Source of the DNA: Lawsonella sp012842085
GTDB taxonomy: Bacteria; Actinomycetota; Actinomycetes; Mycobacteriales; Mycobacteriaceae
NCBI GenBank assembly: GCA_036749735.1
Contig: DAINXV010000002.1
Location: 1 to 64,000 of the forward strand
Direction: 5' to 3'
Length of the DNA: 64,000 nucleotides
The notes beneath the pieces are model-generated. The model was not told the origin of the DNA. It saw nothing but the letters and a program-made list of their open reading frames with translations, and searched no databases. Below are positions 8,501 to 15,930 of this stretch, in pieces (the stretch's first letter is position 1; each line of letters starts with the position of its first letter). The position numbers and the translations under genes are program-made.

Positions 8501-9198
8501 CTGGGATGGCCGTCGCGATGAAGGACTTGGAGTTGCGTGGCGCCGGGAACGTGTTGGGGGCGGAACAATCTGGCCATATTGCGGGGGTGGGCTTCGACCT
8601 TTATGTGCGTTTGGTGGGAGAAGCGGTGGACGCTTTTCGGGCGGCCGCAGATGGCAAACCCGTCACCTCACAGAGGCCGGTTTCCCGCGATGTTCGCATT
8701 GACCTGCCTGTGGATGCCCACATTCCGGCCGAATATATTGAGGGCGAGCGTCTCCGGCTGGAGGCCTACCGCAAGATTGCCCAAGCACCTGACCAGGAGC
8801 AGCTGGCGGCAGTGGTGGCGGAACTGCAAGACCGCTACGGGGAATTGCCTACCGTGACAGAGCGACTGCTGGCGGTGTCTCTGCTCCGTCAACTGGCCCA
8901 AAAACACGGTATTGCCGACATTGGTTTAACCGGTGCCACCTTACGGATTTCGCCGATCACGCTGCAAGATTCACAGCAAGTGCGGCTGCAACGACTCTTC
9001 CCCACCGCCCGCTATCGCCCCACAGTCCAGCAGGTTGCTATTACGGTTCCGCGTGAAGGTGAAGGCAGGGTAGGGGGCGCGCGGATCCGGGATGACGAAC
9101 TCCTCCAATGGGTCGCCGATCTGATCACCGGTGTCTTCAGCGAGCCTCGTATATCGTTAAAGATTGACACCGAAAAGAAGCCACAAACCAAGAAATAG
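5536..9198 (+). CDS. mfd: Transcription-repair coupling factor
   Basis: Mfd is an ATP-driven translocase that removes RNA polymerase stalled at DNA lesions and recruits UvrA. The 1220-residue protein has the full family architecture: an N-terminal UvrB-like region, an RNA-polymerase-interaction domain (about 535-600), superfamily 2 motor domains and a C-terminal TRCF domain. Walker A GDVGYGKT is at 676-683 and the DEEQ box at 777-780; GRVGRSRERGYAYF follows in the second motor domain. The reading frame is open back to 5458 inside rmlA. GTG at 5536 is preferred because the protein then begins just before family-like sequence and because of the TANNNT element six bases upstream. mazG follows by 10 bases. 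Confidence 0.96.
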   Translation: MTSFPLPPIPGAALLNLASTNSEVQHLQKRASDADVSEITVHSVDAARPILLAALALQQPLLVVTATGHEAEELTAELEVFWGDKVAYFPSWETLPHERLSPSIDTVGRRLQVLHRLQPQDPDSPIDSLRIVVAATRSIIQPLQKNLLDTDPLILQLDQEINFEDVPEALTALAYERVDLVSRRGDFAVRGGIIDIFPATADNPIRVEFWGDEISDIRPFAVADQRTIPEIELDSAVIYPCSELLVTEEVQRQAAVLSDKLAGYPAINDMLDKLAQGVAVDGREAFIPALTEDELQILPNFMPSGALTVVLDQEKIRTRTADLTRTCREFLDASWESAADGGEAPIDLLDLGAGVYRPLRQVKEDTLSHGGRWWVVNPPGMLNTEVGDDVEVVKIPWHAAPAPRGDLDQIDQLLEDLQTRLSRADSAPVYLIGPENLYRRISGQFRERAVLTQLLLDGVAPDHGKVNCLIGQTRNGVELPECLILSEPDITGSRVATTQRTRSRVSKRRNAVDPLALNAGDLVVHDQHGIGRFVEMTERTIKTGEGTSRREYLVIEYAPSKRGHAPDRLFVPMEQLDQLSRYVGGEKPTLSKMGGSDWKKTKRKARKAVREIAAELVQLYAKRQAAPGYAFSPDSPWQTELEDSFPYVETQDQLRAINEVKDDMEKPTPMDRVVVGDVGYGKTEVAMRAAFKAIQDGKQVVVLVPTTLLAQQHLETFTDRMAGFPVTVRGLSRFTSAAESKEILAGMADGTVDVVIGTHRLLQTNVRWKDLGLVVVDEEQRFGVEHKEHIKALRTHVDVLTLSATPIPRTLEMSLAGIREMSTIMTPPEDRQPVLTYVGAYDAKQVAAAIRRELLRDGQVFFVHNRVSDIDKIARELGDLVPEARIAVAHGQMSEQVLEQTVNSFWNHEYDVLVCTTIVETGLDISNANTLIVDHADRLGLAQMHQLRGRVGRSRERGYAYFLYPSGKPLTTLAYDRLKTVAQNNELGAGMAVAMKDLELRGAGNVLGAEQSGHIAGVGFDLYVRLVGEAVDAFRAAADGKPVTSQRPVSRDVRIDLPVDAHIPAEYIEGERLRLEAYRKIAQAPDQEQLAAVVAELQDRYGELPTVTERLLAVSLLRQLAQKHGIADIGLTGATLRISPITLQDSQQVRLQRLFPTARYRPTVQQVAITVPREGEGRVGGARIRDDELLQWVADLITGVFSEPRISLKIDTEKKPQTKK

Positions 9199-9208
9199 GC
9201 AGGGGGCT

Positions 9209-10129
9209 ATGACGGCACACGCAGACAACCAGCCTGCGTCCCAGTTGCAGGTGGTTTGGCAAATGGACAAGGAATGCCCGGACCTACTGCCGGCCAAGCT
9301 GGCTGCCGATATCGCGCACGCAGCGGTAACTGCCGAGCTCGTCGAATTCTTTCCAGGGCTGCCGGTGTGGCCGAAGACGACGGCACCCGGATTGTGGGTG
9401 TTGGTGACGACGCTTTCTGCAGATGAACTAGCCGCTACTTATCCAGAGAGCACGTGTGATTGGGACGAGCTGGTGCAACCAGTTGAGTACCCCTCCGGAA
9501 CTAGCATGGTGAAAGCTGCCCGGGTGATGAGCCGGGTGCGGGCACATGGGCTGTGGGAGCAGAAACAAACACACCAAAGCCTCGTTCCTTATCTGCTGGA
9601 GGAAACCTACGAACTGGCAGATGCAATTGCGCAGCTTCCGGAAAACCCGGAAGAAGCCGCAGAGGAGGTGACGGAGGAAACCACAGCCGACCTTGTTGCG
9701 GAATTGGGGGATGTTTTCCTAGAGGTTCTTTTCCATGCTGCAGTGGGGGAGACCGCAAGTGGGCCTGCCCATTTCGACTACGACGATGTAGCGGAAGCCT
9801 TTTTAACGAAACTGCGGAAACGGATGCCTTACGCCTTCGATGGGGGACAATTCCCCGCCTCCGAGGAGGAGCAGGATGCGCTCTGGCAACAGTCGAAGGC
9901 GCGCGACAAGAAATCCCCGTTGGAGGGGATTGTAAGAGCCCAACCAGCATTGGCGCTGGTCACCCAGATAGTGGAACGCGCGAAGCGTGCCGGGGTGCCT
10001 GAGAGCGACATTCCGCTCGATTTTCAGCGTATAGCTGCCATAAATATGGAAGGTGACGGTACTGCGGAAGAGCTGCTGCGGGATCGTGCGCTGCGGTTTT
10101 TGAAGCGAATAAGGGAAGAGTATTCGTAG
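9209..10129 (+). CDS. mazG: Nucleoside triphosphate pyrophosphohydrolase MazG
   Basis: MazG hydrolyses damaged or non-canonical NTPs to NMP and pyrophosphate, cleaning the nucleotide pool. The MazG helical core begins near residue 115, with the metal-binding EETYELADAI and later ELGDVFLEVLFHA motifs. The first 110 residues are the divergent N-terminal extension seen in actinobacterial MazG. At 306 residues it is close to the mycobacterial protein. ATG at 9209 is chosen over an upstream codon at 9164 because it follows a GGGGG-rich ribosome-binding site after the mfd stop. The pairing with mfd is conserved in mycobacteria. Confidence 0.92.
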   Translation: MTAHADNQPASQLQVVWQMDKECPDLLPAKLAADIAHAAVTAELVEFFPGLPVWPKTTAPGLWVLVTTLSADELAATYPESTCDWDELVQPVEYPSGTSMVKAARVMSRVRAHGLWEQKQTHQSLVPYLLEETYELADAIAQLPENPEEAAEEVTEETTADLVAELGDVFLEVLFHAAVGETASGPAHFDYDDVAEAFLTKLRKRMPYAFDGGQFPASEEEQDALWQQSKARDKKSPLEGIVRAQPALALVTQIVERAKRAGVPESDIPLDFQRIAAINMEGDGTAEELLRDRALRFLKRIREEYS

Positions 10130-10221
10130 AACTGTCATCGGGCCCAAAGATCGATTACTCTGAAACTGCGCTGCCCACGAGGCTCAGCTGACATTCACTC
10201 CTATAGGCTTTAAGGACTTTT

Positions 10222-10995
10222 GTGAAAGTTGTTCTGCGGACTTTTGCCGCCCTGGGCACCCTCCTTTTGGTGGGTGTCTTGGCTGTCGGCGGTATCTGGT
10301 ATTTCAGTGCCGACGATATTGATATCGACTCAGTTCCAGGTGCCTATGCTCCGACTCCCCATGTCGATTTGTCAGCCCCGGGCGCTACCTCCTTGCAACT
10401 AGAAGACTGGGCGAACGGGATCTCCAAGAAGCTCAATATTCCTCCGCGGGCACTTATGGCGTATGGGAATGCGGAACAAACAATGCTGCAAACTGTGCCT
10501 GCATGTCACCTCCGATGGACCACGCTGGCAGGGATTGCGTTCGTGGAGACTGAGCATGGCACCCATGGAGATGCGCAGATCTTAGCTAATGGGGATACTC
10601 TTCCGGAGATTCGGGGCCCGCGCTTAGATGGCAGTGACAACACTAAGCGCATTTTGGACACCGATGGTGGCCAGTGGGACGGGGACCAACAGTTCGATGT
10701 CGCAATGGGGCCTTTCCAGTTCATTCCGGAGACCTGGAAATATTTCGGGGTGGATGCCAATGGGGATGGAGTAGCGGATCCGGACAATATTGACGATGCT
10801 GCCGTGTCAGCTGCCCGATATCTTTGTTATGGCGGCCGTGATTTGTTGCGACGCCGGGATTGGGGCGAAGCGGTTTTTGCCTATAACCATTCCGAGAAAT
10901 ATGTGCGACAAGTGCACTATGCGGCGAGTCGCTATGGAGAGGGTTTGCGCCCGAGGTGGGCCAATCTGCGGTTCCTGGACATTAATTTAAGATGA
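10222..10995 (+). CDS. Membrane-anchored lytic murein transglycosylase (LpqU-like)
   Basis: This protein probably cleaves peptidoglycan glycan strands outside the membrane. One hydrophobic segment (about 4-27) is followed by a linker and an SLT-like catalytic domain from about 75. Glu109 in AFVETEHG is the likely catalytic acid, and MGPFQFIPETW (162-172) is the typical substrate-groove motif. DANGDGVADPDNID (178-191) resembles an EF-hand calcium loop. GTG at 10222 follows AAGGAC. The place between mazG and eno is that of lpqU in M. tuberculosis. Unlike that lipoprotein, no lipobox cysteine is visible here, so it is probably held by an uncleaved membrane segment or is secreted. Confidence 0.88.
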   Translation: MKVVLRTFAALGTLLLVGVLAVGGIWYFSADDIDIDSVPGAYAPTPHVDLSAPGATSLQLEDWANGISKKLNIPPRALMAYGNAEQTMLQTVPACHLRWTTLAGIAFVETEHGTHGDAQILANGDTLPEIRGPRLDGSDNTKRILDTDGGQWDGDQQFDVAMGPFQFIPETWKYFGVDANGDGVADPDNIDDAAVSAARYLCYGGRDLLRRRDWGEAVFAYNHSEKYVRQVHYAASRYGEGLRPRWANLRFLDINLR

Positions 10996-11053
10996 CATTG
11001 AAGTTTCTCTTGAAGCTGAAACTGGTTTCAGTGTCGAATTGACCAGTGCTAAT

Positions 11054-11069
11054 GGTGAGTTGCCTCACA
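11054..11069. promoter_or_regulatory. CRP/GlxR-type box upstream of eno
   Basis: GGTGA-N6-TCACA matches nine of the ten informative positions of the TGTGA-N6-TCACA consensus bound by CRP/GlxR-family regulators. It lies 138 bases before the eno ATG, in the 212-base gap after the transglycosylase gene. The same gap holds a weak hairpin with six-base arms (CTGAAA and TTTCAG) at 11016-11031. Confidence 0.45.
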
Positions 11070-11207
11070 GTCTTTCACTGTTTTCCCACGTCATACACAT
11101 TCTCAGTGAGACAATTCGGGGTATTTCATGAAAGAATAGGCGCAACGCCCGCAATTCGAATGTTCTAAACCCAGCGGGCAAGAAGATACCAAAGGAGGGC
11201 CTCCGTA

Positions 11208-12491
<1,284 letters not shown>

Positions 12492-12551
12492 CACTCGGTA
12501 ACCATAGTGAGGACAAATCTTCACTGATGGAAAGCACATAAAACCTTAATA

Positions 12552-12593
12552 ACTACGCGGGCATCACTGTTTCGACGGTGATGCCCGCGTAGT
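12552..12593 (+). terminator. Long hairpin between eno and ftsB
   Basis: A perfect 16-bp stem (12552-12567 with 12578-12593) and a ten-base loop lie 60 bases after eno and 39 bases before ftsB. There is no T tract, so it may be a Rho-assisted terminator, a 3'-end stabiliser for the eno mRNA or an attenuator before ftsB. A second, weaker stem-loop (CCATAGTGA with TCACTGATGG) lies at 12502-12530. Confidence 0.55.
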
Positions 12594-12631
12594 ATGTAGG
12601 AAGACCCGCAATCGGCAGAAGGACCACCACA

Positions 12632-13156
12632 ATGGCTCAGAAGAACTCGGCGACATCACGTTTGCAGCGTTCCTCTGCTGCCCGCAACAACCGGAATAAC
12701 CGCAACAAGGTATCATCCCACCGTTTCGATGAATTTATGCAGCGGTGGCGCCAATCGCGTTTCAACCCGGCACGCACTGTTGTGGTGGTGGTGATGGCTT
12801 TCGTTTTGGCTATCTCTTTGGCTACGCCGTTGCGTACCTATTACCGTCAGCAAACCGAAAAAGATGCTCTCATCAAACAAAATGAGCAGCTTATGAAGGA
12901 TATTGCACGGAAAGAACAGAAATTAGCCATGCAAAACGATCCCCGTGCTATCGAAGAGCAGGCACGGTTACGTTTGCTGCTTATCCCGCGGGGTGAAACT
13001 GGCTTCCGGATTGTTCTACCGGGGAAAGAAGAACAGAATAAGCAGCAGGAAGTTGACCAGGTGGCACCGCTCACTTTGCGGGGTGGCGGACCTTGGTACC
13101 GCGACCTGTGGCGCAGTTTTTCGGTCCCCGACCCCGCTCAACATAGCAATTCATAA
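12632..13156 (+). CDS. Septum formation protein FtsB/DivIC family
   Basis: FtsB/DivIC is a bitopic membrane protein of the divisome that with FtsL and FtsQ controls septal peptidoglycan synthesis. The 174-residue protein has a basic, Asn/Arg-rich cytoplasmic N-terminus (1-47), one transmembrane helix (about 48-66), a coiled coil (about 72-105) and a short conserved domain with EEQARLRLLLIPRGE. The C-terminal tail is extended. ATG at 12632 has an AGAAGGA site at slightly long spacing. The order eno, this gene, DUF501, ppx is conserved in actinobacteria, which supports the assignment. Confidence 0.9.
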   Translation: MAQKNSATSRLQRSSAARNNRNNRNKVSSHRFDEFMQRWRQSRFNPARTVVVVVMAFVLAISLATPLRTYYRQQTEKDALIKQNEQLMKDIARKEQKLAMQNDPRAIEEQARLRLLLIPRGETGFRIVLPGKEEQNKQQEVDQVAPLTLRGGGPWYRDLWRSFSVPDPAQHSNS

Positions 13157-13166
13157 GGCAGCATCA

Positions 13167-13706
13167 TTGGAAACACAATTTGTACCTCCCACCGATCAGG
13201 ATCTTGAGAAAATCGCTGCTCAGTTGGGACGTAAACCACGAGGCGTGTTGACTGTTTCGTATTGGACTCCAGATGGAGAACCAGGAGCTATTTTGACTGC
13301 TCCGAAACTTCCGGACGGAACCCCGTTCCCCACGCTTTATTACCTCACTGAGCCACGGTTAGTAGCCGCTGCGTCACGTTTGGAAGCTGCTGGAATTATG
13401 AAGGAGATGACGGAGCGTTTGGAGGCTTCCGTAGATCTCCAAGCTAATTATTTGGCAGCGCATAAACATTATTTGAAAACTCGCAATGCTATTGAAGATC
13501 TTGGTACTGATTTTTCTGGCGGAGGAATGCCAGACAGGGTAAAGTGCCTCCATGTCCTAATGGCTTACGCACTGTCGGAGGAACCCGGAGTGGTACTGCT
13601 GGGGGACGAAGCAGTGGCACGTGCTGCTGCAGAAGATAGGACACTCCGTGGAACTGCGATTCCAGCGGAGTGGCCCACTCTCGAAGATCTCGGGGTGGCT
13701 AATTAA
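13167..13706 (+). CDS. DUF501 family protein
   Basis: The function of this conserved actinobacterial protein is unknown. It has 179 residues, no membrane segment or signal peptide, and typical family stretches such as RKPRGV near the N-terminus, PFPTLYYLT, and a C-terminal MPDRVKCLHV. The frame is open much further upstream inside ftsB, but TTG at 13167 is the likely start because it follows the ftsB stop with an AAGG site and begins at family-like sequence. It sits between ftsB and ppx, probably in one operon. Confidence 0.85.
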   Translation: METQFVPPTDQDLEKIAAQLGRKPRGVLTVSYWTPDGEPGAILTAPKLPDGTPFPTLYYLTEPRLVAAASRLEAAGIMKEMTERLEASVDLQANYLAAHKHYLKTRNAIEDLGTDFSGGGMPDRVKCLHVLMAYALSEEPGVVLLGDEAVARAAAEDRTLRGTAIPAEWPTLEDLGVAN

Positions 13707-13721
13707 GAAAGGATCCTCTAC

Positions 13722-14699
13722 GTGCCAGTAGTAGCTGCCGTAGATTGCGGAACTAACTCAATCCGACTCCTCATCGTGAAACGTTTGGCGGACGACACAG
13801 TCCAGGAAATTTCGCGACGAATGGAGATTAACCGACTAGGCCAGGGTGTGGACGAAACCGGTCGCTTCCACCCTGATGCTTTAGCGCGCACCCAAAAGAT
13901 TCTTGCCTCCTATGTAGACGAGATGATCGATGCTGGGGTGCGGCGGGTCCGGATGGTTGCCACCTCCGCTTCGCGTGATGTGGAAAACCGGGAAGAGTTC
14001 TTCGAGATTGCCAGGAAAGAACTAGGACGCGTCATCCCAGGAGCGGAGGCGGAAGTTATCTCGGGACAGCAGGAAGCCCGTTTGTCTTTCGCAGGTGCAG
14101 TGTCTGATTGCACATCCGCTGATGGTTCCTTCGGTGTGGTTGACTTGGGAGGTGGATCCACCGAGATAGTTGTTGGTGACAAATATCAGGCTGACGGTTC
14201 CGTCTCCGGGGTTGACGGTGCCATGTCCCTCAATATTGGCTGTGTGCGGTTGACGGAACGATGCCTACATAGCAAACCACCAACTGAGGCCGAGGTTACG
14301 GAAGCCCGCGCGGTGGCAGGCGAATACCTCGATAAGGCTTTCGACATTCTTCCGTTGGACAAGGTAGAGACGTGGGTGGGCCTCGCCGGTACCTTCACCA
14401 CCATTGCCGCATTGGTGCTGGGTCTTAAAGAATACGATCCGGAGAAGATCCACCAAAGCCACATCTCTTTTGATGATGTTAAAGAGGTAACCTCCAAGCT
14501 GCTTACCCAAACTCCCGACGAACGTATGGAGGGGGGTCCGATGCACGCAGGTCGCGCCGACATTATTGGTGGCGGCTGTGTCATTATTCAAGAGCTCGTG
14601 AAGCGGATTGAGGCTAATTCCGACATCACTGAAATGGTCATTAGCGAGCGAGATATTCTGGACGGAATGGTTCACGATTTGCTTCACCGTCGTTCTTAG
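13722..14699 (+). CDS. ppx: Ppx/GppA family exopolyphosphatase
   Basis: The family releases phosphate from polyphosphate and/or hydrolyses pppGpp. The ASKHA-fold signatures are clear: the N-terminal DCGTNSIRLL phosphate loop (8-17), VVDLGGGSTEIV mid-protein, and GLAGTFTTIAAL further on. At 325 residues it is the short, two-domain form, like M. tuberculosis Ppx2 (Rv1026), which has the same neighbours. The short form lacks the helical C-terminal domains of E. coli Ppx, so its true substrate cannot be told from sequence. GTG at 13722 follows AAAGGA. A hairpin and a tRNA gene follow closely. Confidence 0.9.
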   Translation: MPVVAAVDCGTNSIRLLIVKRLADDTVQEISRRMEINRLGQGVDETGRFHPDALARTQKILASYVDEMIDAGVRRVRMVATSASRDVENREEFFEIARKELGRVIPGAEAEVISGQQEARLSFAGAVSDCTSADGSFGVVDLGGGSTEIVVGDKYQADGSVSGVDGAMSLNIGCVRLTERCLHSKPPTEAEVTEARAVAGEYLDKAFDILPLDKVETWVGLAGTFTTIAALVLGLKEYDPEKIHQSHISFDDVKEVTSKLLTQTPDERMEGGPMHAGRADIIGGGCVIIQELVKRIEANSDITEMVISERDILDGMVHDLLHRRS

Positions 14700-14709
14700 T
14701 AGAATCTTT

Positions 14710-14743
14710 TAATAGTTAGTTTCACGCAGTGAAGTAACTATTA
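14710..14743 (+). other. Two-step hairpin abutting the tRNA-Leu 5' end
   Basis: TAATAGTTA (14710-14718) pairs perfectly with TAACTATTA (14735-14743). Inside, TTCAC pairs with GTGAA around a three-base loop GCA. The structure begins 11 bases after the ppx stop and ends one base before the first base of the tRNA. It lacks a T tract. It could cap the ppx mRNA 3' end or shape the pre-tRNA leader. Confidence 0.6.
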
Positions 14744-14744
14744 C

Positions 14745-14818
14745 GCCCCCATAGCCCAATCGGCAGAGGCAACCGGCTTAAAACCGGTCCAGTGTGGGTT
14801 CGAGTCCCACTGGGGGCA
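14745..14818 (+). tRNA. tRNA-Leu (anticodon UAA), short variable loop
   Basis: A 74-base cloverleaf has a 7-bp acceptor stem (GCCCCCA with TGGGGGC) and a 3-bp D stem. The anticodon stem is ACCGG/CCGGT with loop CTTAAAA, giving anticodon TAA for UUA codons. The T stem is GTGGG/CCCAC. Discriminator A is as leucyl-tRNA synthetase requires. CCA is not encoded and a T run follows. The variable region is only five bases (CCAGT), whereas leucine tRNAs normally have a long variable arm. I recall a similar gene at this place in mycobacteria, so it is probably a conserved actinobacterial oddity. Confidence 0.88.
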
Positions 14819-14940
14819 CTTTTTGTGCTCTAAAGCGGCTAGAATTGGCTCATTTCGTTAAAGTAGACGTTGTCCGGGAACTCTTTACCCTGTTCCTTCG
14901 TTATGACTAGTGAAAGACCTTACGAAAGGAATCTCACACT

Positions 14941-15891
14941 ATGGCTCTACGTTCCACCAACCCTGTGATGAAATCTGTCAGAGAACTGGAAGGAAACCAG
15001 TCTGGGCAGCAACAGCAGGGAGCTCCCTGGGGACAGAATCAAGGTCCTTACCAGGGATACAACCAGCAACAGGGATACGAGCAGTTCGCTGGTGCACAAG
15101 CTGGATTCTCACAAGGCGCAATGAATTATGGCCAGGAACAAATGCGCCAAGAGTTCCAAGGGTATTCGGATCGTCCAATCCCCACTCAGGAACGCGCCAT
15201 CACCATTGATGATGTGGTTGTGAAGACCGGCATCACACTGGCCGTTATTGTGGCTTTCTCCGTTGCCTCGTTTTTCCTGGGGGCGAACTTCCCCGCACTT
15301 CAGCTGCCGTTTATCGTGGTGGGATCACTAGGTAGCCTCATCACGGTACTGGTCGCTACTTTCGGTAAAAAGATGAACTCCAAGGTGGTGACCTTGGTCT
15401 ATGCCGGTTTGGAAGGTACCGCGCTGGGAACATTCTCCTTCCTGTTGGCGGGCATTGCAGTAGGTGACGTAAGCGCCGCCTCCCTTATCTTCAGTGCGAT
15501 TGCCGGAACCATCGGTGTGTTTGTGGGAATGCTAGTCGTTTACCGGAGTGGTGCCATTCGGGTGACCCCGAAATTTACGCGCTTCATTCTGGCCGCGCTG
15601 GGAGGCGTGATCGCAGTCATTCTGGCCAACGTGGTCATCTCTCTCTTCACCGGTAACTACGACATTTTCGGTCTCTACGCAGGTGGACCAGTAGCGATCA
15701 TCTTCTCGCTATTCTGTATTGTCCTGGCTGCAGTGAACTTCCTCATCGACTTTGACCAGGCTGATAAGGCCGTGCGCGCCGGAATCCCGGCTAGCTATGC
15801 GTGGGGCATTGCGCTTGGTTTGGCAGTCACCCTGGTGTGGCTCTACACCGAGATTCTGCGTCTGCTTGCTATGCTGGCAGCACGCGACTAG
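14941..15891 (+). CDS. Bax inhibitor-1/YccA-like integral membrane protein
   Basis: This is a multi-pass inner-membrane protein of the Bax-inhibitor-like (DUF4870/YccA-related) group; its physiological role in bacteria is poorly known (calcium leak or membrane stress have been proposed for the superfamily). The first 80 residues are soluble and rich in Gln, Gly and Tyr (repeated GQ, QQ and GY). About seven transmembrane helices follow from residue 95 to the end, with the late acidic motif FLIDFDQAD typical of the group. ATG at 14941 follows GAAAGGA. It is single and followed by a convergent acyltransferase. Confidence 0.85.
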   Translation: MALRSTNPVMKSVRELEGNQSGQQQQGAPWGQNQGPYQGYNQQQGYEQFAGAQAGFSQGAMNYGQEQMRQEFQGYSDRPIPTQERAITIDDVVVKTGITLAVIVAFSVASFFLGANFPALQLPFIVVGSLGSLITVLVATFGKKMNSKVVTLVYAGLEGTALGTFSFLLAGIAVGDVSAASLIFSAIAGTIGVFVGMLVVYRSGAIRVTPKFTRFILAALGGVIAVILANVVISLFTGNYDIFGLYAGGPVAIIFSLFCIVLAAVNFLIDFDQADKAVRAGIPASYAWGIALGLAVTLVWLYTEILRLLAMLAARD

Positions 15892-15930
15892 TGAAGCTGC
15901 GACTAACAGCTAAGTGGAGTCTTTAAAAAA

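Noticed and set aside
7303..8577. 424-codon open frame antisense to mfd
   Set aside because: It lies wholly inside mfd with no independent signals; the mfd frame carries all helicase motifs here.
12945..13166. Upstream extension of the DUF501 frame inside ftsB
   Set aside because: The extension overlaps ftsB in another frame with non-conserved sequence; the TTG at 13167 follows the ftsB stop with a ribosome-binding site.
14910..14935. Possible CRP-type box before the Bax-inhibitor-like gene (AGTGA-N6-TTACG)
   Set aside because: Only seven of ten informative positions match and the right half is broken; expected by chance.
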